A stretch of 64,000 nt of DNA from Phycisphaerales bacterium (GTDB taxonomy: Bacteria; Planctomycetota; Phycisphaerae; UBA1845): assembly GCA_020639115.1 (NCBI GenBank), contig JACKHG010000008.1, forward strand, positions 1-64,000. The letters run 5' to 3'. The notes under the pieces were generated by a model. It searched no databases. It had not been told where the DNA came from and saw nothing but the letters and a program-made list of their open reading frames with translations. Of this stretch, positions 11,418 through 20,998 are shown in pieces; the first letter of the stretch is position 1; the number at the start of each line of letters is the position of its first letter. A program made the translations under genes and the position numbers.

Positions 11418-12821
11418 CTAGTGATGATGCTCCGCTGAGCCTTTCCCCAACTCCGCCTTCAGCAGGAAACTGCCCGCGGCGACGTACGCCTCGCCCGCCG
11501 CGAGCCCCTCCAGCACCGGCACCAGGCCCGCCACCGCGTCACCCACCCGCACGCTCCGCTTCGCGAACGTGTTCGCCTCGCCCGCCACCGGCACGAACAC
11601 CGCCGGCCCGCCCTCCACCGTCTGCACCGCCCCCTGCGGAACCGCCAGCACCGCCGCACCGCCGTGCGTCCGGTCCGCCGACGCAATCTCCAGCTCTACG
11701 AACATCCCCGGCCGCAGCGCCCGATCCTCACACTCCACCGCGACCCGCACCGAAACCGTCCGCGTCCGCGGATCCACCATCGGCGCCACGTACGAAACCT
11801 GCCCCTCGTGCGCGTGCGGATCCAGCCGGCCCGCTCGCACCCAGGCCTTCGCCCCGCGCTCGATCTCCGCCAGGTGCGCCTCCGGCACGTCCGCGAGCAC
11901 CCACAGCGTGTTCACGTTCGCCACCACCAGCAGCTTCTCCCGCTCCGGGCTCACCAGCTCGCCGAGCGTCACCTCCCGCTCGACGATCTCACCCGCGATC
12001 GGCGCCACGATGGGAAAACGCGGGTTCACCTCGCTCGACGTCCGCAACGCCTCCACCGCGGCCTGCGTCATCCCCAGCACGTGCAGCGTGTTCTCCGCCG
12101 CCACGGCTGCCGCCTGCGCCGTCCGCGCCTCCGCCTGCGCCGCCTGGTACTCGAGCTCCCGCTTCTGCACCGCGTCCAGCGCAATGCCGCGATTCTCGTC
12201 GTAGAGTCGCTTCGCCCGGTCCAGCGCACTCTTCGCCAGGTCCACCGCCGCGCCGGCGGTCTCCGCCGCGATCAGCTTCTGCAGGTAGGTGCTCTGCGCT
12301 TCCCCGAGCTGCGGACTCTCCACCACCAGCAGCAGATCGCCCGGCTGAACCGTGTCCCCCAGCCGGATGGGCAATTCCACCACCCGCCCGAAGAGCGTGC
12401 TCCCGATGTGCGCAATCGCCTCCGCGTTGAACGCGACCCGCGCCGGCGCCACGAACCGCGGCGTCAGCTTGCGCCGCACAGCCTCCTCGACGCGGATCCC
12501 ATACCGCTCTGCCGCCTCCGCCGTAATCCGCACCTCATCGACGTGCTCGGTCTCACCCTGACCCTGGTGATCGTGCTTGGCATCACCATGCTCGGCGTGA
12601 CCGTGGTCCGCGTCCGCGTGATCCGCATCTCCATGGGCCGCATGCTCGCCGCCCGCAGCGGCCTGCGCGTGCGCATCCCCGCCGTGCTCATGATCGTGCC
12701 CCTCGTGCGCCGCCTCCTGGCGACACCCGCAAAAGTACACGCATCCGCCGGCAAGAATCGCGATAACCACCAGCCAGGCGCACCGCGCGAATGCACGCCG
12801 TCGCCGAGTACTTCGATCCAT
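11418..12821 (-). CDS. czcB: Metal efflux membrane-fusion protein, CzcB-like
   Basis: This 467-aa periplasmic adaptor links the CzcA-like pump to the outer-membrane channel. After an N-terminal hydrophobic anchor (LVVIAILAGGCVYFCGC) comes a strongly His-rich stretch, with HEGHDHEHGG and further HG/HA repeats, to about residue 95. This is probably a metal-sequestering segment. It is followed by barrel-sandwich and alpha-hairpin regions (GDTVQPGDLLLVVESPQLGEAQ) and the beta-barrel domain. The protein ends in HHH. The start at 12821 was chosen because GGAGAA lies eight bases upstream and the czcC stop (TGA at 12823-12825) is one base away, implying translational coupling. Longer in-frame starts reach into czcC. 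Confidence 0.9.
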   Translation of the reverse strand: MDRSTRRRRAFARCAWLVVIAILAGGCVYFCGCRQEAAHEGHDHEHGGDAHAQAAAGGEHAAHGDADHADADHGHAEHGDAKHDHQGQGETEHVDEVRITAEAAERYGIRVEEAVRRKLTPRFVAPARVAFNAEAIAHIGSTLFGRVVELPIRLGDTVQPGDLLLVVESPQLGEAQSTYLQKLIAAETAGAAVDLAKSALDRAKRLYDENRGIALDAVQKRELEYQAAQAEARTAQAAAVAAENTLHVLGMTQAAVEALRTSSEVNPRFPIVAPIAGEIVEREVTLGELVSPEREKLLVVANVNTLWVLADVPEAHLAEIERGAKAWVRAGRLDPHAHEGQVSYVAPMVDPRTRTVSVRVAVECEDRALRPGMFVELEIASADRTHGGAAVLAVPQGAVQTVEGGPAVFVPVAGEANTFAKRSVRVGDAVAGLVPVLEGLAAGEAYVAAGSFLLKAELGKGSAEHHH

Positions 12822-12822
12822 A

Positions 12823-14403
12823 TCAGTTCTCCGCACCATCCGCCGCTCCCTCCTTGTCCACCGCTCCGTCCGTATCCGCCGTTCCCTCCGTCGCTGCGTC
12901 GCTCCGTCGCTGCGTCGCTGGCCTCTCACCCAACAACGTCCCGAGCGGACGCGCCGTCACCCGCTCCAGCTCCGCGATCGCGTTCGCCGCGTTCTGCAGC
13001 GCCGCGAGCTGCGCCCGCCGCAACTCCAGCAGCGAGCGCTGCGCATCGATCACGTTCAGAATCGTCGTCTGCCCCCCTTCGTACGTGGATTCCGAAAGGT
13101 CCAGCGTGTCCCGCGCCTGCGGCAGAATCTCCCGCTCGTACAAACCCGCGACCTCCCAAGCCGTCGCGAGCCGGTCGGCAGCCTCCCGCGTCTCCTGCAC
13201 GATCGACCGCTCCAACCCGTCCAGCGCCGCCGCGCTCTGCCGCCAAGCCATCCGCGCCTTCGCGATCTGCGCCTGATTCTGATCGAACAGCGGAAGCGTC
13301 ACGCTCAGCGACGGCCCGAAGATCGCGTCGATCCGCTGGCTGTCCTCGAAACGCCGCTGCCCGCGCGACTGCACGTCCGGAGCGGTCAGGCCGCCGTTCG
13401 CGACCGACGCCCGCGCCGTGTCGGCCAGCACCTTGCGCCCCGGCTGACCGCGCCGATCCCCGCGCTCCAGCTCCACCCCGAGTTCCACGTTCTGGAAAAC
13501 CCGGGCGTGCTCGAGCTTCACGCGCTCCGCCGCCGCCCGCACCGCGTGCCGCGCCGCCCGCGCATCCAGCCGCGCCGCCAGCGCCACCGCCTCGAAATGC
13601 TCGACCGGCAACGCGGCCTCACGCGGCGCCGGCAGCGGATCGACCAGTTCCAAGGCGTCCGCCGGTCCCGTCATCCCCAGCAGCGTCGCCAGCGTCCGCC
13701 GCGCGCTCGCCGCCGCCAACCGGGCTGTCCGCACATCCGCATCGGCCCGCAACGCCTGCCCCTTCGCGAGATTGACGTCGAGGGCGCCGATCGTGCCCGC
13801 CTCGAGCCGCGCATTCGTGACCCGCTCGAGTTGCCGCGTCAGCGTCGCGTTGTCCCGCGCAATCGCCAGCGCATCGTCCGCCGCCACCGCGTTGAAGTAC
13901 GCGACCTTCGTATCCACGGCGAGGCCCACCAGCGTCTGCGCCGTCTCCAGCACCGTGCGTCTGAGGTCGCGCTGCGCCGCCCGCCGCCGCGGCGGAATCA
14001 TCCACAGGTCCGCGATGTTCTGCGCGAGCCCCGCCTCGATGTTGCTCAGCCCGCCGCCCTCCGGCAGCCGAAACGACAACCCCAGCGTCGGGTTCGACCA
14101 CAACCCGGCCTGCACCACGTCCGCCCGCGCCATGCCCACCTGCAGCAGCGCCGCCCGCGCCGTTGGGTTATTCAGCAGAGCGAGCGTCACCGCCTCGTCC
14201 GCCGTCAGGCCGTCGGCGTGCAGCGCGCGAACCGCTTCTTCCACGCCCGCCTCCGCGTCGCGCGGCAGGGGTGTATGACCGGTCGCCCGCTCGACCTCCT
14301 GCGCGGTGTGCGCATAGTCCCGCCGGGCGTCGACGGTTGCGCAACCGCCCGCCAGCAGCATCGCCCCGGTCGCCAGGGCGCACTTGTATAACAGCACTCG
14401 CAT
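12823..14403 (-). CDS. czcC: Outer-membrane metal efflux factor, CzcC/TolC-like
   Basis: This 526-aa outer-membrane factor has a lipoprotein-like N-terminus (LLYKCALATGAMLLAGGC) and two OEP/TolC repeats rich in long Ala/Leu/Arg helices. Examples are PTARAALLQVGMARADVVQAGLWSNPTLG and, in the second repeat, FGPSLSVTLPLFDQNQAQIAKA. It forms the exit duct for the CzcBA pump. It precedes czcB by one base. The start at 14403 begins directly at the signal sequence. It is preceded by a 112-base gap from the small exported His/Cys protein that heads the operon. Confidence 0.9.
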   Translation of the reverse strand: MRVLLYKCALATGAMLLAGGCATVDARRDYAHTAQEVERATGHTPLPRDAEAGVEEAVRALHADGLTADEAVTLALLNNPTARAALLQVGMARADVVQAGLWSNPTLGLSFRLPEGGGLSNIEAGLAQNIADLWMIPPRRRAAQRDLRRTVLETAQTLVGLAVDTKVAYFNAVAADDALAIARDNATLTRQLERVTNARLEAGTIGALDVNLAKGQALRADADVRTARLAAASARRTLATLLGMTGPADALELVDPLPAPREAALPVEHFEAVALAARLDARAARHAVRAAAERVKLEHARVFQNVELGVELERGDRRGQPGRKVLADTARASVANGGLTAPDVQSRGQRRFEDSQRIDAIFGPSLSVTLPLFDQNQAQIAKARMAWRQSAAALDGLERSIVQETREAADRLATAWEVAGLYEREILPQARDTLDLSESTYEGGQTTILNVIDAQRSLLELRRAQLAALQNAANAIAELERVTARPLGTLLGERPATQRRSDAATEGTADTDGAVDKEGAADGAEN

Positions 14404-14515
14404 CGAGCGTTTTCCCGGAGAATTCGTGTACCTCACCCGCGGTGCGCACGAGCGCCCCCCGCGCATACCCGGACCGGCGCACAACCGGTCCAACACGTTC
14501 ATCTCTCGGGAAAAA

Positions 14516-14914
14516 TCAGATCAGCAGGGGCAGGTCGCTGGGATGCAGCGGCAGCGGCGGTCGCGTCGGCCCCCCGCGCTCGTACCCAGGAAGGTAGTGA
14601 GCCGCGGCAAGGTCAGCCGCAACGGGCGCCTCGCTCACCGCCGACGGGCACGCCATCGGTACCAGCACGGGGTGCGCAGCCTCTTTCACCATCACAAGTT
14701 GATGGCACGGGTCAGCCGGGCAATCCTGCTCATGCGAGCACGATCCCGGCGCATCGTCGGGGGCGGAAACCGCGTCCGTGCACGGCGCGTGGTCGTCGTG
14801 CGCCAGCTCCGTGCGCACATCGCAAGGGTGCGCCAGCACCCCGGCTGTGCACAGCGCCTGCGACGCCTGCAACGCCCACACCGTCATGACCACGCGGAAC
14901 CACCGGCCGAACAT
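14516..14914 (-). CDS. Small exported His/Cys-containing protein heading the metal operon
   Basis: This is a 132-aa protein of unrecognised family. It has a signal peptide (VVMTVWALQASQALCTAGVLA) followed by an Asp/His/Cys-rich middle (HPCDVRTELAHDDHAPC, GSCSHEQDCPADPCH). The C-terminus is proline-rich and ends PLLI. The spacing of His and Cys suggests metal binding in the periplasm. As the first gene of the efflux operon it may act as a sensor or metal chaperone; that role is inference. A TTGACA-N17-TAAGAC promoter lies directly before it, so the transcript may be leaderless. Confidence 0.65.
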   Translation of the reverse strand: MFGRWFRVVMTVWALQASQALCTAGVLAHPCDVRTELAHDDHAPCTDAVSAPDDAPGSCSHEQDCPADPCHQLVMVKEAAHPVLVPMACPSAVSEAPVAADLAAAHYLPGYERGGPTRPPLPLHPSDLPLLI

Positions 14915-14920
14915 GCGAAT

Positions 14921-14958
14921 GTCTTAGAAGCCGCCGGCCCAAGTGTCAAGGTTGACAC
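14921..14958 (-). promoter_or_regulatory. Promoter with overlapping palindromic operator, metal efflux operon
   Basis: On the minus strand, TTGACA (14949-14944) and TAAGAC (14926-14921) are separated by 17 bases. A perfect inverted repeat GTGTCAAGGTTGACAC (14943-14958, 7-2-7) covers the -35 element, the arrangement of a repressor operator. The expected start point falls about seven bases after the -10, essentially on the ATG at 14914. Confidence 0.6.
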
Positions 14959-15001
14959 CTCCGCGCCCGTCGGGCCCCGTCGCCCGCAGCCCCGAGGGCG
15001 A

Positions 15002-15412
15002 TTACCGGACGGTGTAGCGGCTGCCGCGCTCGCCGGGGACCTTGGTCCGCCGGATCGCCTTCGCCTGGGTGAGGATGGTGAGCGTGTTGTACGCGTCACC
15101 GGGGCGGCCGGCTGCCCGCCACGCCCCATTGATCTGCGCGCCGCTGGCGCCCTTCGCCCCCGCCTTGCGGATCGTCGCGACGACCAGCGCGTTGGCGGTC
15201 GTGGCGAACCGGCGGCGTTTCCTGCGGCTTTTCGCAACCGGCTTGACCGCCCTCCACTGCCCCGCGGGCCGCCCACGGCGCGGGGCGGATGGAGCAACTC
15301 CCAGCCGGGCGAACGCCTCATCTATTTCGATGATGGCCGCCTCGTGCCGCTGCCGTTCCTCGTGCAAATTCGCGATCAGCGTGCTCAGTTCATCGATGCT
15401 CGACCGGGCCAT
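15002..15412 (-). CDS. Small coiled-coil/winged-helix DNA-binding protein
   Basis: This 136-aa protein has an N-terminal helical segment (DELSTLIANLHEERQRHEAAI). A basic AT-hook-like linker (GRPAG, then RRKRRRF) follows. The C-terminal half, resembling a winged helix, contains ASGAQINGAWRAAGRPGDAYN and ends with GERGSRYTVR. The layout suggests a nucleoid-associated or regulatory DNA-binding protein; no precise family is assigned. The start has GGAGGAG upstream. It lies 87 bases upstream of the metal operon's first gene on the same strand, so a regulatory role there is possible but unproven. Confidence 0.65.
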   Translation of the reverse strand: MARSSIDELSTLIANLHEERQRHEAAIIEIDEAFARLGVAPSAPRRGRPAGQWRAVKPVAKSRRKRRRFATTANALVVATIRKAGAKGASGAQINGAWRAAGRPGDAYNTLTILTQAKAIRRTKVPGERGSRYTVR

Positions 15413-16213
15413 ACTTGCTCCTCCGCGCCATCTGGGGTATTTACCCCGGGCAGCGTACCGGCGCCGCGCGGACCTGTCACGCAACTTTCCGCGCCGCCCG
15501 GCATGCGCTGGGGCGGAGGGGCGCACCACCGCGCGGCGCCTCCAAGGACCATGGCCCCCGCAGCACCGCAACGCGGTGCCGCGGGTCGATCAACCCGGCA
15601 CCCCGGAGTTCCATGCCTGCGCGCGTCACCTGGTGCTCTCTTGGCATATCCCAACTCGCCTCCACGCACACCCCGCCTCGTTCGGCGCTCCGCACCGGCG
15701 GCCGCGCGCGACCTGGCCCCGCCCCGCCAGACCGGCCACCGCCGCGCGCGTGGCCCGAAGGCGCCCCCGCCCGACGCTGCGTCCATAAAGTCCCGCTTGG
15801 ACCGGCCCCCCGCGTCACGCGCGCGAACGCCACAATGGCGAAGTAGGGTAAACACTAATCGCTTTCGATGAGTTCATTGCGACTAGCCACTTTGGAGGTA
15901 TGGAAAACTCAACGCGTTTCGGCCGGATTCTCGTTGACTCGGGCTCCGCATACGCTAGACTCGTCCCCAGCAGTTCCAGTTGCGTTGCCGGTTGTGAATG
16001 CAACAAGGCGGCGTCGTGCAGCTCGGTCGGACTGCACGTCTTTCGCGAACATCGATAACACAGGCTACGGGCCGACCGTACGCCGGGTATATGGACTTCC
16101 CAAGAGCGGCAACCGCCCTGGACGCGGATGTCGCCTCCCGCCGCCAGCGCTTGGGTGCGCGGGCACTCTGGTGCGCGGAACGGCGGTTCTCGACATTCTG
16201 GAGGCGTGAAGCC
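15413..16213. other. 800-base region without a supported gene
   Basis: No gene is seen. The left half is very GC-rich with proline/arginine-rich frames on both strands. The segment around 15845-15960 is visibly less GC-rich and could hold the promoter of the PEP-CTERM gene at 16214, but no convincing -35/-10 pair or known riboswitch fold was recognised. Confidence 0.4.
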
Positions 16214-16933
16214 ATGAAGCACAGCAGAACAACGGCGCGGCATGCAGTGGTTGTATGCGTGATCGGCGCGGCAGCCTGGACCGTCGCCGCGGCGCACGCC
16301 GACCCCGTGAACTTCATCGCGGCCAACGTGCAGCAGTCACCCATCTTCGACGCCACCGCCGGCGCCAACGGCCAGTGGACCATTCCGGGGGCCACCTTCT
16401 TCGACGGCACCGTCAGCGCGGGCGCCAACCTCTTCTATATCGAGCCCTCCTCGGTCTCCGCCGGCGGCACCATGGTCTGGTCCGGCAGCGATCTCGCCGC
16501 CGACCTCAGCGTCGCCAATCAGGCCGACGGCCAGTTCGCACCCGGAGGCACGTTCTCCATCTCCGGAACGCTCTACGATTTCAGCTACACGCCCCTCTTC
16601 AACGGCGTGCTGCTCGCCGGCACCTTGTCCGGCTTCCAGGTGCGCGAACCCGACAACTTCCCCGACGCCCTCGACATGGTCATCGACCCGCTGCTCACCC
16701 CGACGTCCGGAGCGCTCGTCGACGGAACCTACGCCACCATGAATCAGCCCTACGCCCTCAGCCTGACCATCGTCGGCGCGTCACAGGGCGGCGCCGACCT
16801 GCAGGACTTCCAGTCCGATATCGAATCCACCGTGGCGATGCAGTTTGAGATCAACGGACCCTACGTGCCCGAACCCGGCAGCGTCATGCTGACCCTGCTG
16901 GGCGCGGGATTGCTTATCCAGCGCCGCCGCTGA
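16214..16933 (+). CDS. PEP-CTERM sorting domain exported protein
   Basis: This is a 239-aa exported protein. A signal peptide (VVVCVIGAAAWTVAAAHA) is followed by a beta-rich, Asp/Asn-rich body without enzymatic motifs. The C-terminus, YVPEPGSVMLTLLGAG followed by QRRR, is a textbook PEP-CTERM signal recognised by exosortase. Function of the mature part is unknown; such proteins are usually cell-surface or extracellular-matrix components. GGAGG lies about nine bases upstream of the start. The next gene is a second PEP-CTERM protein. Confidence 0.85.
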   Translation: MKHSRTTARHAVVVCVIGAAAWTVAAAHADPVNFIAANVQQSPIFDATAGANGQWTIPGATFFDGTVSAGANLFYIEPSSVSAGGTMVWSGSDLAADLSVANQADGQFAPGGTFSISGTLYDFSYTPLFNGVLLAGTLSGFQVREPDNFPDALDMVIDPLLTPTSGALVDGTYATMNQPYALSLTIVGASQGGADLQDFQSDIESTVAMQFEINGPYVPEPGSVMLTLLGAGLLIQRRR

Positions 16934-16946
16934 CGTGGGCACACGC

Positions 16947-16976
16947 CGCCCGGCCTGGAATGCTCCAGCCCGGGCG
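16947..16976 (+). terminator. Strong hairpin after PEP-CTERM gene
   Basis: CGCCCGGCCTGGA and TCCAGCCCGGGCG pair across an ATGC loop with one mismatch, 14 bases after the stop at 16933. There is no U-run, so it is a weak terminator or a 3'-end stabiliser. Confidence 0.45.
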
Positions 16977-17057
16977 CGCAGGACGCCCCGGCGCAGGCGC
17001 AACCCGACCGTGGGACAGAGGCGAGAAAAGACACTTTCCGCAAAGTGAGGAAATCCG

Positions 17058-17768
17058 ATGAAGGCAAAAATTATCAGCTTGGGGCTGGCCGGCGTCCTGT
17101 TGCTCGTCGCGTCACCGGCGCACGCCGCGTACAGCTCCATCCAGCACAATCTCTTCGATACCCAGCCCGACACGACCTTCAACCCCGTCAACGGCGCGTT
17201 CACCATCTCCGCCACGAACGCCGGTCTGCTCACCCTCACCGACACGTCGGCGCTCACCGGGGCCATCTCCAACATCCAGATCGACCTGGTGACCTACTTC
17301 AACACCGTCCTTCCCTCCGGTGAGGCCAAGTTCCTCGGCGGGTCACTCTCGCTCTCGTTCGACTACGATCCGCCCGGAGCCCCCCCAGTCGACTCCTTCA
17401 ACATCTCCGGACCGATCAACGGGATGTTCTTCTCCATCAAGCAGCTCGGCCCCAACAGCAAGATCGACGGCCTCGGCCGCTGGATCGCCACCAACGTCGA
17501 CCTGCCCTCGCAGAATGGTGTGGATGCTGGCATCTGGCCCGTCGCCGCGCCGCCGAACAACTTCAGCAGCATCGACAGCCTCACCATCGCCTTCGCCCAG
17601 GACCTCACCGCCTTCGACTGGACCACGCCCCTCACCGGTCGCGTCGAGTCGCTCTACTCGCTCTACCCCGACGGACGCGCCGTTCCCGAGCCGACGACCC
17701 TCGCCCTGCTCGTTTGCGCATCCGTCGGCCTGCTCCGCCGCCGGGCACCGCACCTTGCCGTCGGATAG
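17058..17768 (+). CDS. PEP-CTERM sorting domain exported protein
   Basis: This 236-aa exported protein has a clear signal peptide (IISLGLAGVLLLVASPAHA). Its beta-rich body has no recognised domain. The C-terminal PEP-CTERM signal reads VPEPTTLALLVCASVGLLRRR and is followed by a short tail. The start has GAGGAAA upstream. A small hairpin (CACTTT, CCGC loop, AAAGTG at 17032-17047) abuts that ribosome binding site and could modulate translation. It shares no obvious sequence with the preceding PEP-CTERM protein beyond the sorting signal. Confidence 0.85.
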   Translation: MKAKIISLGLAGVLLLVASPAHAAYSSIQHNLFDTQPDTTFNPVNGAFTISATNAGLLTLTDTSALTGAISNIQIDLVTYFNTVLPSGEAKFLGGSLSLSFDYDPPGAPPVDSFNISGPINGMFFSIKQLGPNSKIDGLGRWIATNVDLPSQNGVDAGIWPVAAPPNNFSSIDSLTIAFAQDLTAFDWTTPLTGRVESLYSLYPDGRAVPEPTTLALLVCASVGLLRRRAPHLAVG

Positions 17769-17788
17769 GTCACGCAGCCGCCGCGTAG

Positions 17789-17806
17789 GTCACGCTAGTG
17801 CGTGAC
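17789..17806 (+). terminator. Hairpin GTCACGC-TAGT-GCGTGAC
   Basis: A perfect 7-bp stem with a TAGT loop lies 20 bases after the stop at 17768, between convergent genes. It lacks a U-run and could serve either strand as a weak terminator. Confidence 0.4.
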
Positions 17807-17933
17807 GGCCAAACAGGCAGGCACTGGCCGCAAGAACGAGCGCGCGATGTGGGCGCGGCTCACCATGAAGTGCATCCACAACCTGTGCTTTCCCGGACCG
17901 CCCGAGGGAACTTCAGCCTGCGGCCGTCCCCTG

Positions 17934-19516
17934 CTACCGGTAACGCTTCGCCGCTGCCCACCACACGGCCACCGGCTCCCGCAAGCCCCGGCACACGAAC
18001 AACGGGATTCGCGCCTCCCGGGCGTGCGGCGTCTCCGCGGCACCCGCGGGCGTCACCTCCGCGAACAGCCCCTCCAGCTCCTTCTGGGAAAAACCTACCG
18101 CAATCAACGTCCTCCACGGCGCAGGACCCGGCCCCCACGTGTGGTACCCGTTGTGCGGGCTCCGCGCCGGCGGCAGGCCGCGGCCGAAGAAATCGAGAGC
18201 AGCCGCCTCCCCGTAGTTCGACGCCAGCACCACCGCGTCGCCACGCTCGTCCGCGGGCAGGCCGGCCCACACCCGCTCCACCGCGTCCGCCAGCGCCGGC
18301 CACCCCAGCATGTCCGAGTACACGATGGGCAACCGCCGGTCGCGCCCGCGCTCGAACCGCAGGTGCCTTTGGATATCCAACACGGCGTTGTAGCGCAGGA
18401 ACGCATCGAACGGCAGCACCGGCACCGCCAGCGGCATCATCGGCACCGTCGTCGCCACCACCACCGCGACGGTCACCGCCCGCCACCGCCGCCGCACGCC
18501 CGCCGCCCAGCGCTCCACCGCCACGCCCCCGGCTGCGAACAGGATCGGGTAGACCGGAAACAGGTAGTAAAACTTCGCCTGCAGGATGCAGAAGCCCACG
18601 AACAGCGCGATGTACGCCCACCCGAACAACCGGTACGCAACCGCCGCCCGGCTGCGCAGGAGCCACACCAGCCCCGCCACCCAGATCGGGAATACCATCG
18701 GATGCACCACCGCAAACTGCATCGCGGCGAATTCGATCGGGTTCACCGGGTAGTTCTTCGCCGTGCGGATCGTCCGCAGAAACTCGATCGTCGGCCACCC
18801 GTGCATCTGCTCCCACACGAGCAGCGGTGATGCGACCGCCACCGCCACCCCGACCGCCACCCAGGCCCACCCGCGCGCGAACCACCGCCGCTGCGGCGTC
18901 AGCAACACCCCGATCACCAACGCCCCCGCAAGAAACCCGATGTTCAGCTTGGTCAGCCCGCCCAGACCGAAGACGAGTCCCAGCGTGAGCCACCGCGCGG
19001 GCGTCTCACGCTGGATCAGCCGCACCAGCCCCACCACCGCCAGCGTCCACCACAGGATGTCCAGTGGATTCATCGTGAGGATGCTGCCGATCGCCAGGAA
19101 CGCCGGCGTCACCGCGGCAACCAGCCCGCCAGCGCCTTTCGCGCGAACCGCCCCCCGCCCAGCGCCCGCGCCAGCCATCCGCACAGCACGACCACCACCG
19201 CCATCGTCACCGCCGGCATCAACCGCAGCGCCAGCAGCGACTCCCCCAGCGCGTGCACCACGAGCCACGTGAACCACACCACCAGCGGCGGATGATCCAC
19301 ATAACCAGCCGCGAGGTGCCGGCTGCACGCCAGGTAATACAACTCGTCCCGGAAATACCCGTACCGTCCTGCCGCCAGCAGGTGCACCGCGAGGTTCGCG
19401 GCGGCCAGCCCCCAGACCCACCGGCTCAATCGGCCCGGCGCAGCGTCCGCCGACGCGGCGCCCCTCGGTCCCGCCAGATCTCCGGATTGTGCCGATGCGT
19501 CAACTGGATTCGTCAC
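17934..19516 (-). pseudogene. GT39-family membrane glycosyltransferase, frameshifted
   Basis: This is an ArnT/PMT-like glycosyltransferase that would transfer sugars from a lipid-linked donor at the outer face of the inner membrane. The N-terminal piece (GTG start at 19516) carries the catalytic DE loop in YGYFRDELYYLACSRHLAAG and the YVDHPPLV motif. The remainder, in another frame, carries AIGSILTMNPLDILWW and several transmembrane helices. The break is in GGCGGGCTGG near 19120; adding one G would restore ALAGLVAAVTPAFLAIGS. Both halves look well conserved, so the indel may be a sequence error. It is convergent with the PEP-CTERM gene. Confidence 0.8.
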
Positions 19517-19756
19517 CCGGACGGCCTCGTTTCACACAGGGATGCGGCGGCCGCGCGCCCGCGCAACCCCGCGGGGCCAGTGTATGCACCTGCCACCAAC
19601 CGCGAAAGCGCTTCGCGCCGGCAGCGACTTCCAAAGCCGCACGGCCCGCGACAATCACCGCGATCCCGCCCCCTGACTTTCCCGACAGCTTCCCGCCAGT
19701 TAACATCCGTCGCCAGTCACAGTGCCTCGAGCCTTTCGCCACGTGTGAACACAACC

Positions 19757-20899
19757 ATGATCTACCTGGATAACGCCAGCACCACGTACCCCAAGCCGGG
19801 CAGGGTTGCCGCGGCAATGCAGGCCTACCTCACACAATCCGGCGTGAGTCCCGGCCGCGGCGGCTATGCAGCGGCTGTCTCGGCCGAGCGGATGCTCGCG
19901 GACGTGCGCCGGCGGCTCACGCAACTCGTGCGCGGCGACGAGCCCACCCGCATGATCTTCGCCGCCAACGGCACCGACGCGCTCAACCTCGCGATCCACG
20001 GCGTACTCCGCGCCGGCGACCACGTCGTCACCACCGCCCTGGAGCACAACAGCGTCTCCCGCCCGCTCGAGACCCTGCGCCGCCGCGGCATGATCACACT
20101 TACCCGCGTCGGCTTCGGCGCCGATGGTGTGATCGACCCCGGCGAGATCGCCCGGGCCATAACCCCCCAGACACGCCTCGTCGCGCTCAACCACGCCAGC
20201 AACGTGACCGGCGCGATTCAACCGGCCCGCGAGGTCGGCGCGATTACCGCCCGACACGACGTGCTCTTCTTGCTCGACGCGGCCCAGACCATCGGCGTTA
20301 TCGACATCGACATCTCCGCGTGGCGCGTGGACCTCCTGGCATTTCCAGCACACAAGGAACTGCTCGGCCCGCCCGGCGTCGGCGCCCTCTTTGTCGGCCC
20401 CGAGGTGGACATCGTGCCGGTCCGCCAGGGCGGTACCGGCGGCGACTCCGCCGACCCCCTGCAGCCGCCCGACTGGCCGTCGCGGCTCGAGTCGGGTACG
20501 CCCAATACCGTCGGCATCGCTGGACTGGCTGCCGCGCTCCACGGCCTCGAGCCACTCAAGACCCTCGCGACCGTCCGCGCGTGCATGGCCCATTTTCTCG
20601 ACGGGGTCGCCGAAGTGCCGGGCATCCACCGCGTCGGCACGGCGCCGGTCGACCGCTGCGTGGGCACTGCCTCAGTGATCATCGACGGCATCGGCGTCGA
20701 GGAGGCGGGCGCCATCCTCGACGAGTCGTTCGACATCGCCGTGCGCGCCGGCCTGCACTGCGCGCCCTACGCCCACCGCCAGTACGGCACGTTCCCCGAC
20801 GGAACCATCCGCGTCTCGCCCGGCCCCTTCACCACGCCGAGGGAGATCGATGCAGCCGTCGCCGCGTTTCGTGCGATCGCCGAGGAGGTGCGCAACTGA
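19757..20899 (+). CDS. Class V aminotransferase, cysteine desulfurase-like
   Basis: This 380-aa PLP enzyme of aminotransferase class V resembles the SufS/CsdA group. It has the N-terminal YLDNASTTYPKP motif, ALEHNSVSRPL, FLLDAAQTIG and the Schiff-base lysine in FPAHKELLGPPG near residue 200. The C-terminal RAGLHCAPYAHR (Cys near 334) is at the position of the persulfide cysteine. It probably releases sulfur from cysteine for Fe-S or cofactor assembly, though selenocysteine lyase or other fold-type I activities are possible. The start at 19757 begins the conserved motif exactly. Cysteine synthase is encoded 480 bases downstream. Confidence 0.85.
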   Translation: MIYLDNASTTYPKPGRVAAAMQAYLTQSGVSPGRGGYAAAVSAERMLADVRRRLTQLVRGDEPTRMIFAANGTDALNLAIHGVLRAGDHVVTTALEHNSVSRPLETLRRRGMITLTRVGFGADGVIDPGEIARAITPQTRLVALNHASNVTGAIQPAREVGAITARHDVLFLLDAAQTIGVIDIDISAWRVDLLAFPAHKELLGPPGVGALFVGPEVDIVPVRQGGTGGDSADPLQPPDWPSRLESGTPNTVGIAGLAAALHGLEPLKTLATVRACMAHFLDGVAEVPGIHRVGTAPVDRCVGTASVIIDGIGVEEAGAILDESFDIAVRAGLHCAPYAHRQYGTFPDGTIRVSPGPFTTPREIDAAVAAFRAIAEEVRN

Positions 20900-20984
20900 C
20901 GGGCTGGAGCGTTCGCAATCCACGTGTAGCGTCAAGCCCCCCAGAGTCCGCGCAATAGACAGGGGCCGGTCCGCTAAAGATGGA

Positions 20985-20998
20985 TAGAGCTTGCTCTA
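20985..20998 (-). repeat. Covarying palindrome, copy D
   Basis: On the minus strand this reads TAGAGCAAGCTCTA. Its TAG (20998-20996) is the stop codon of the 56-aa gene that precedes it. Copies are at 11326, 22327 and 57326. Confidence 0.6.

Noticed and set aside
14384..15871. A 495-aa plus-strand frame
   Set aside because: Arg/Pro-rich and antisense to the metal operon's first genes and the DNA-binding protein; no conserved segment.
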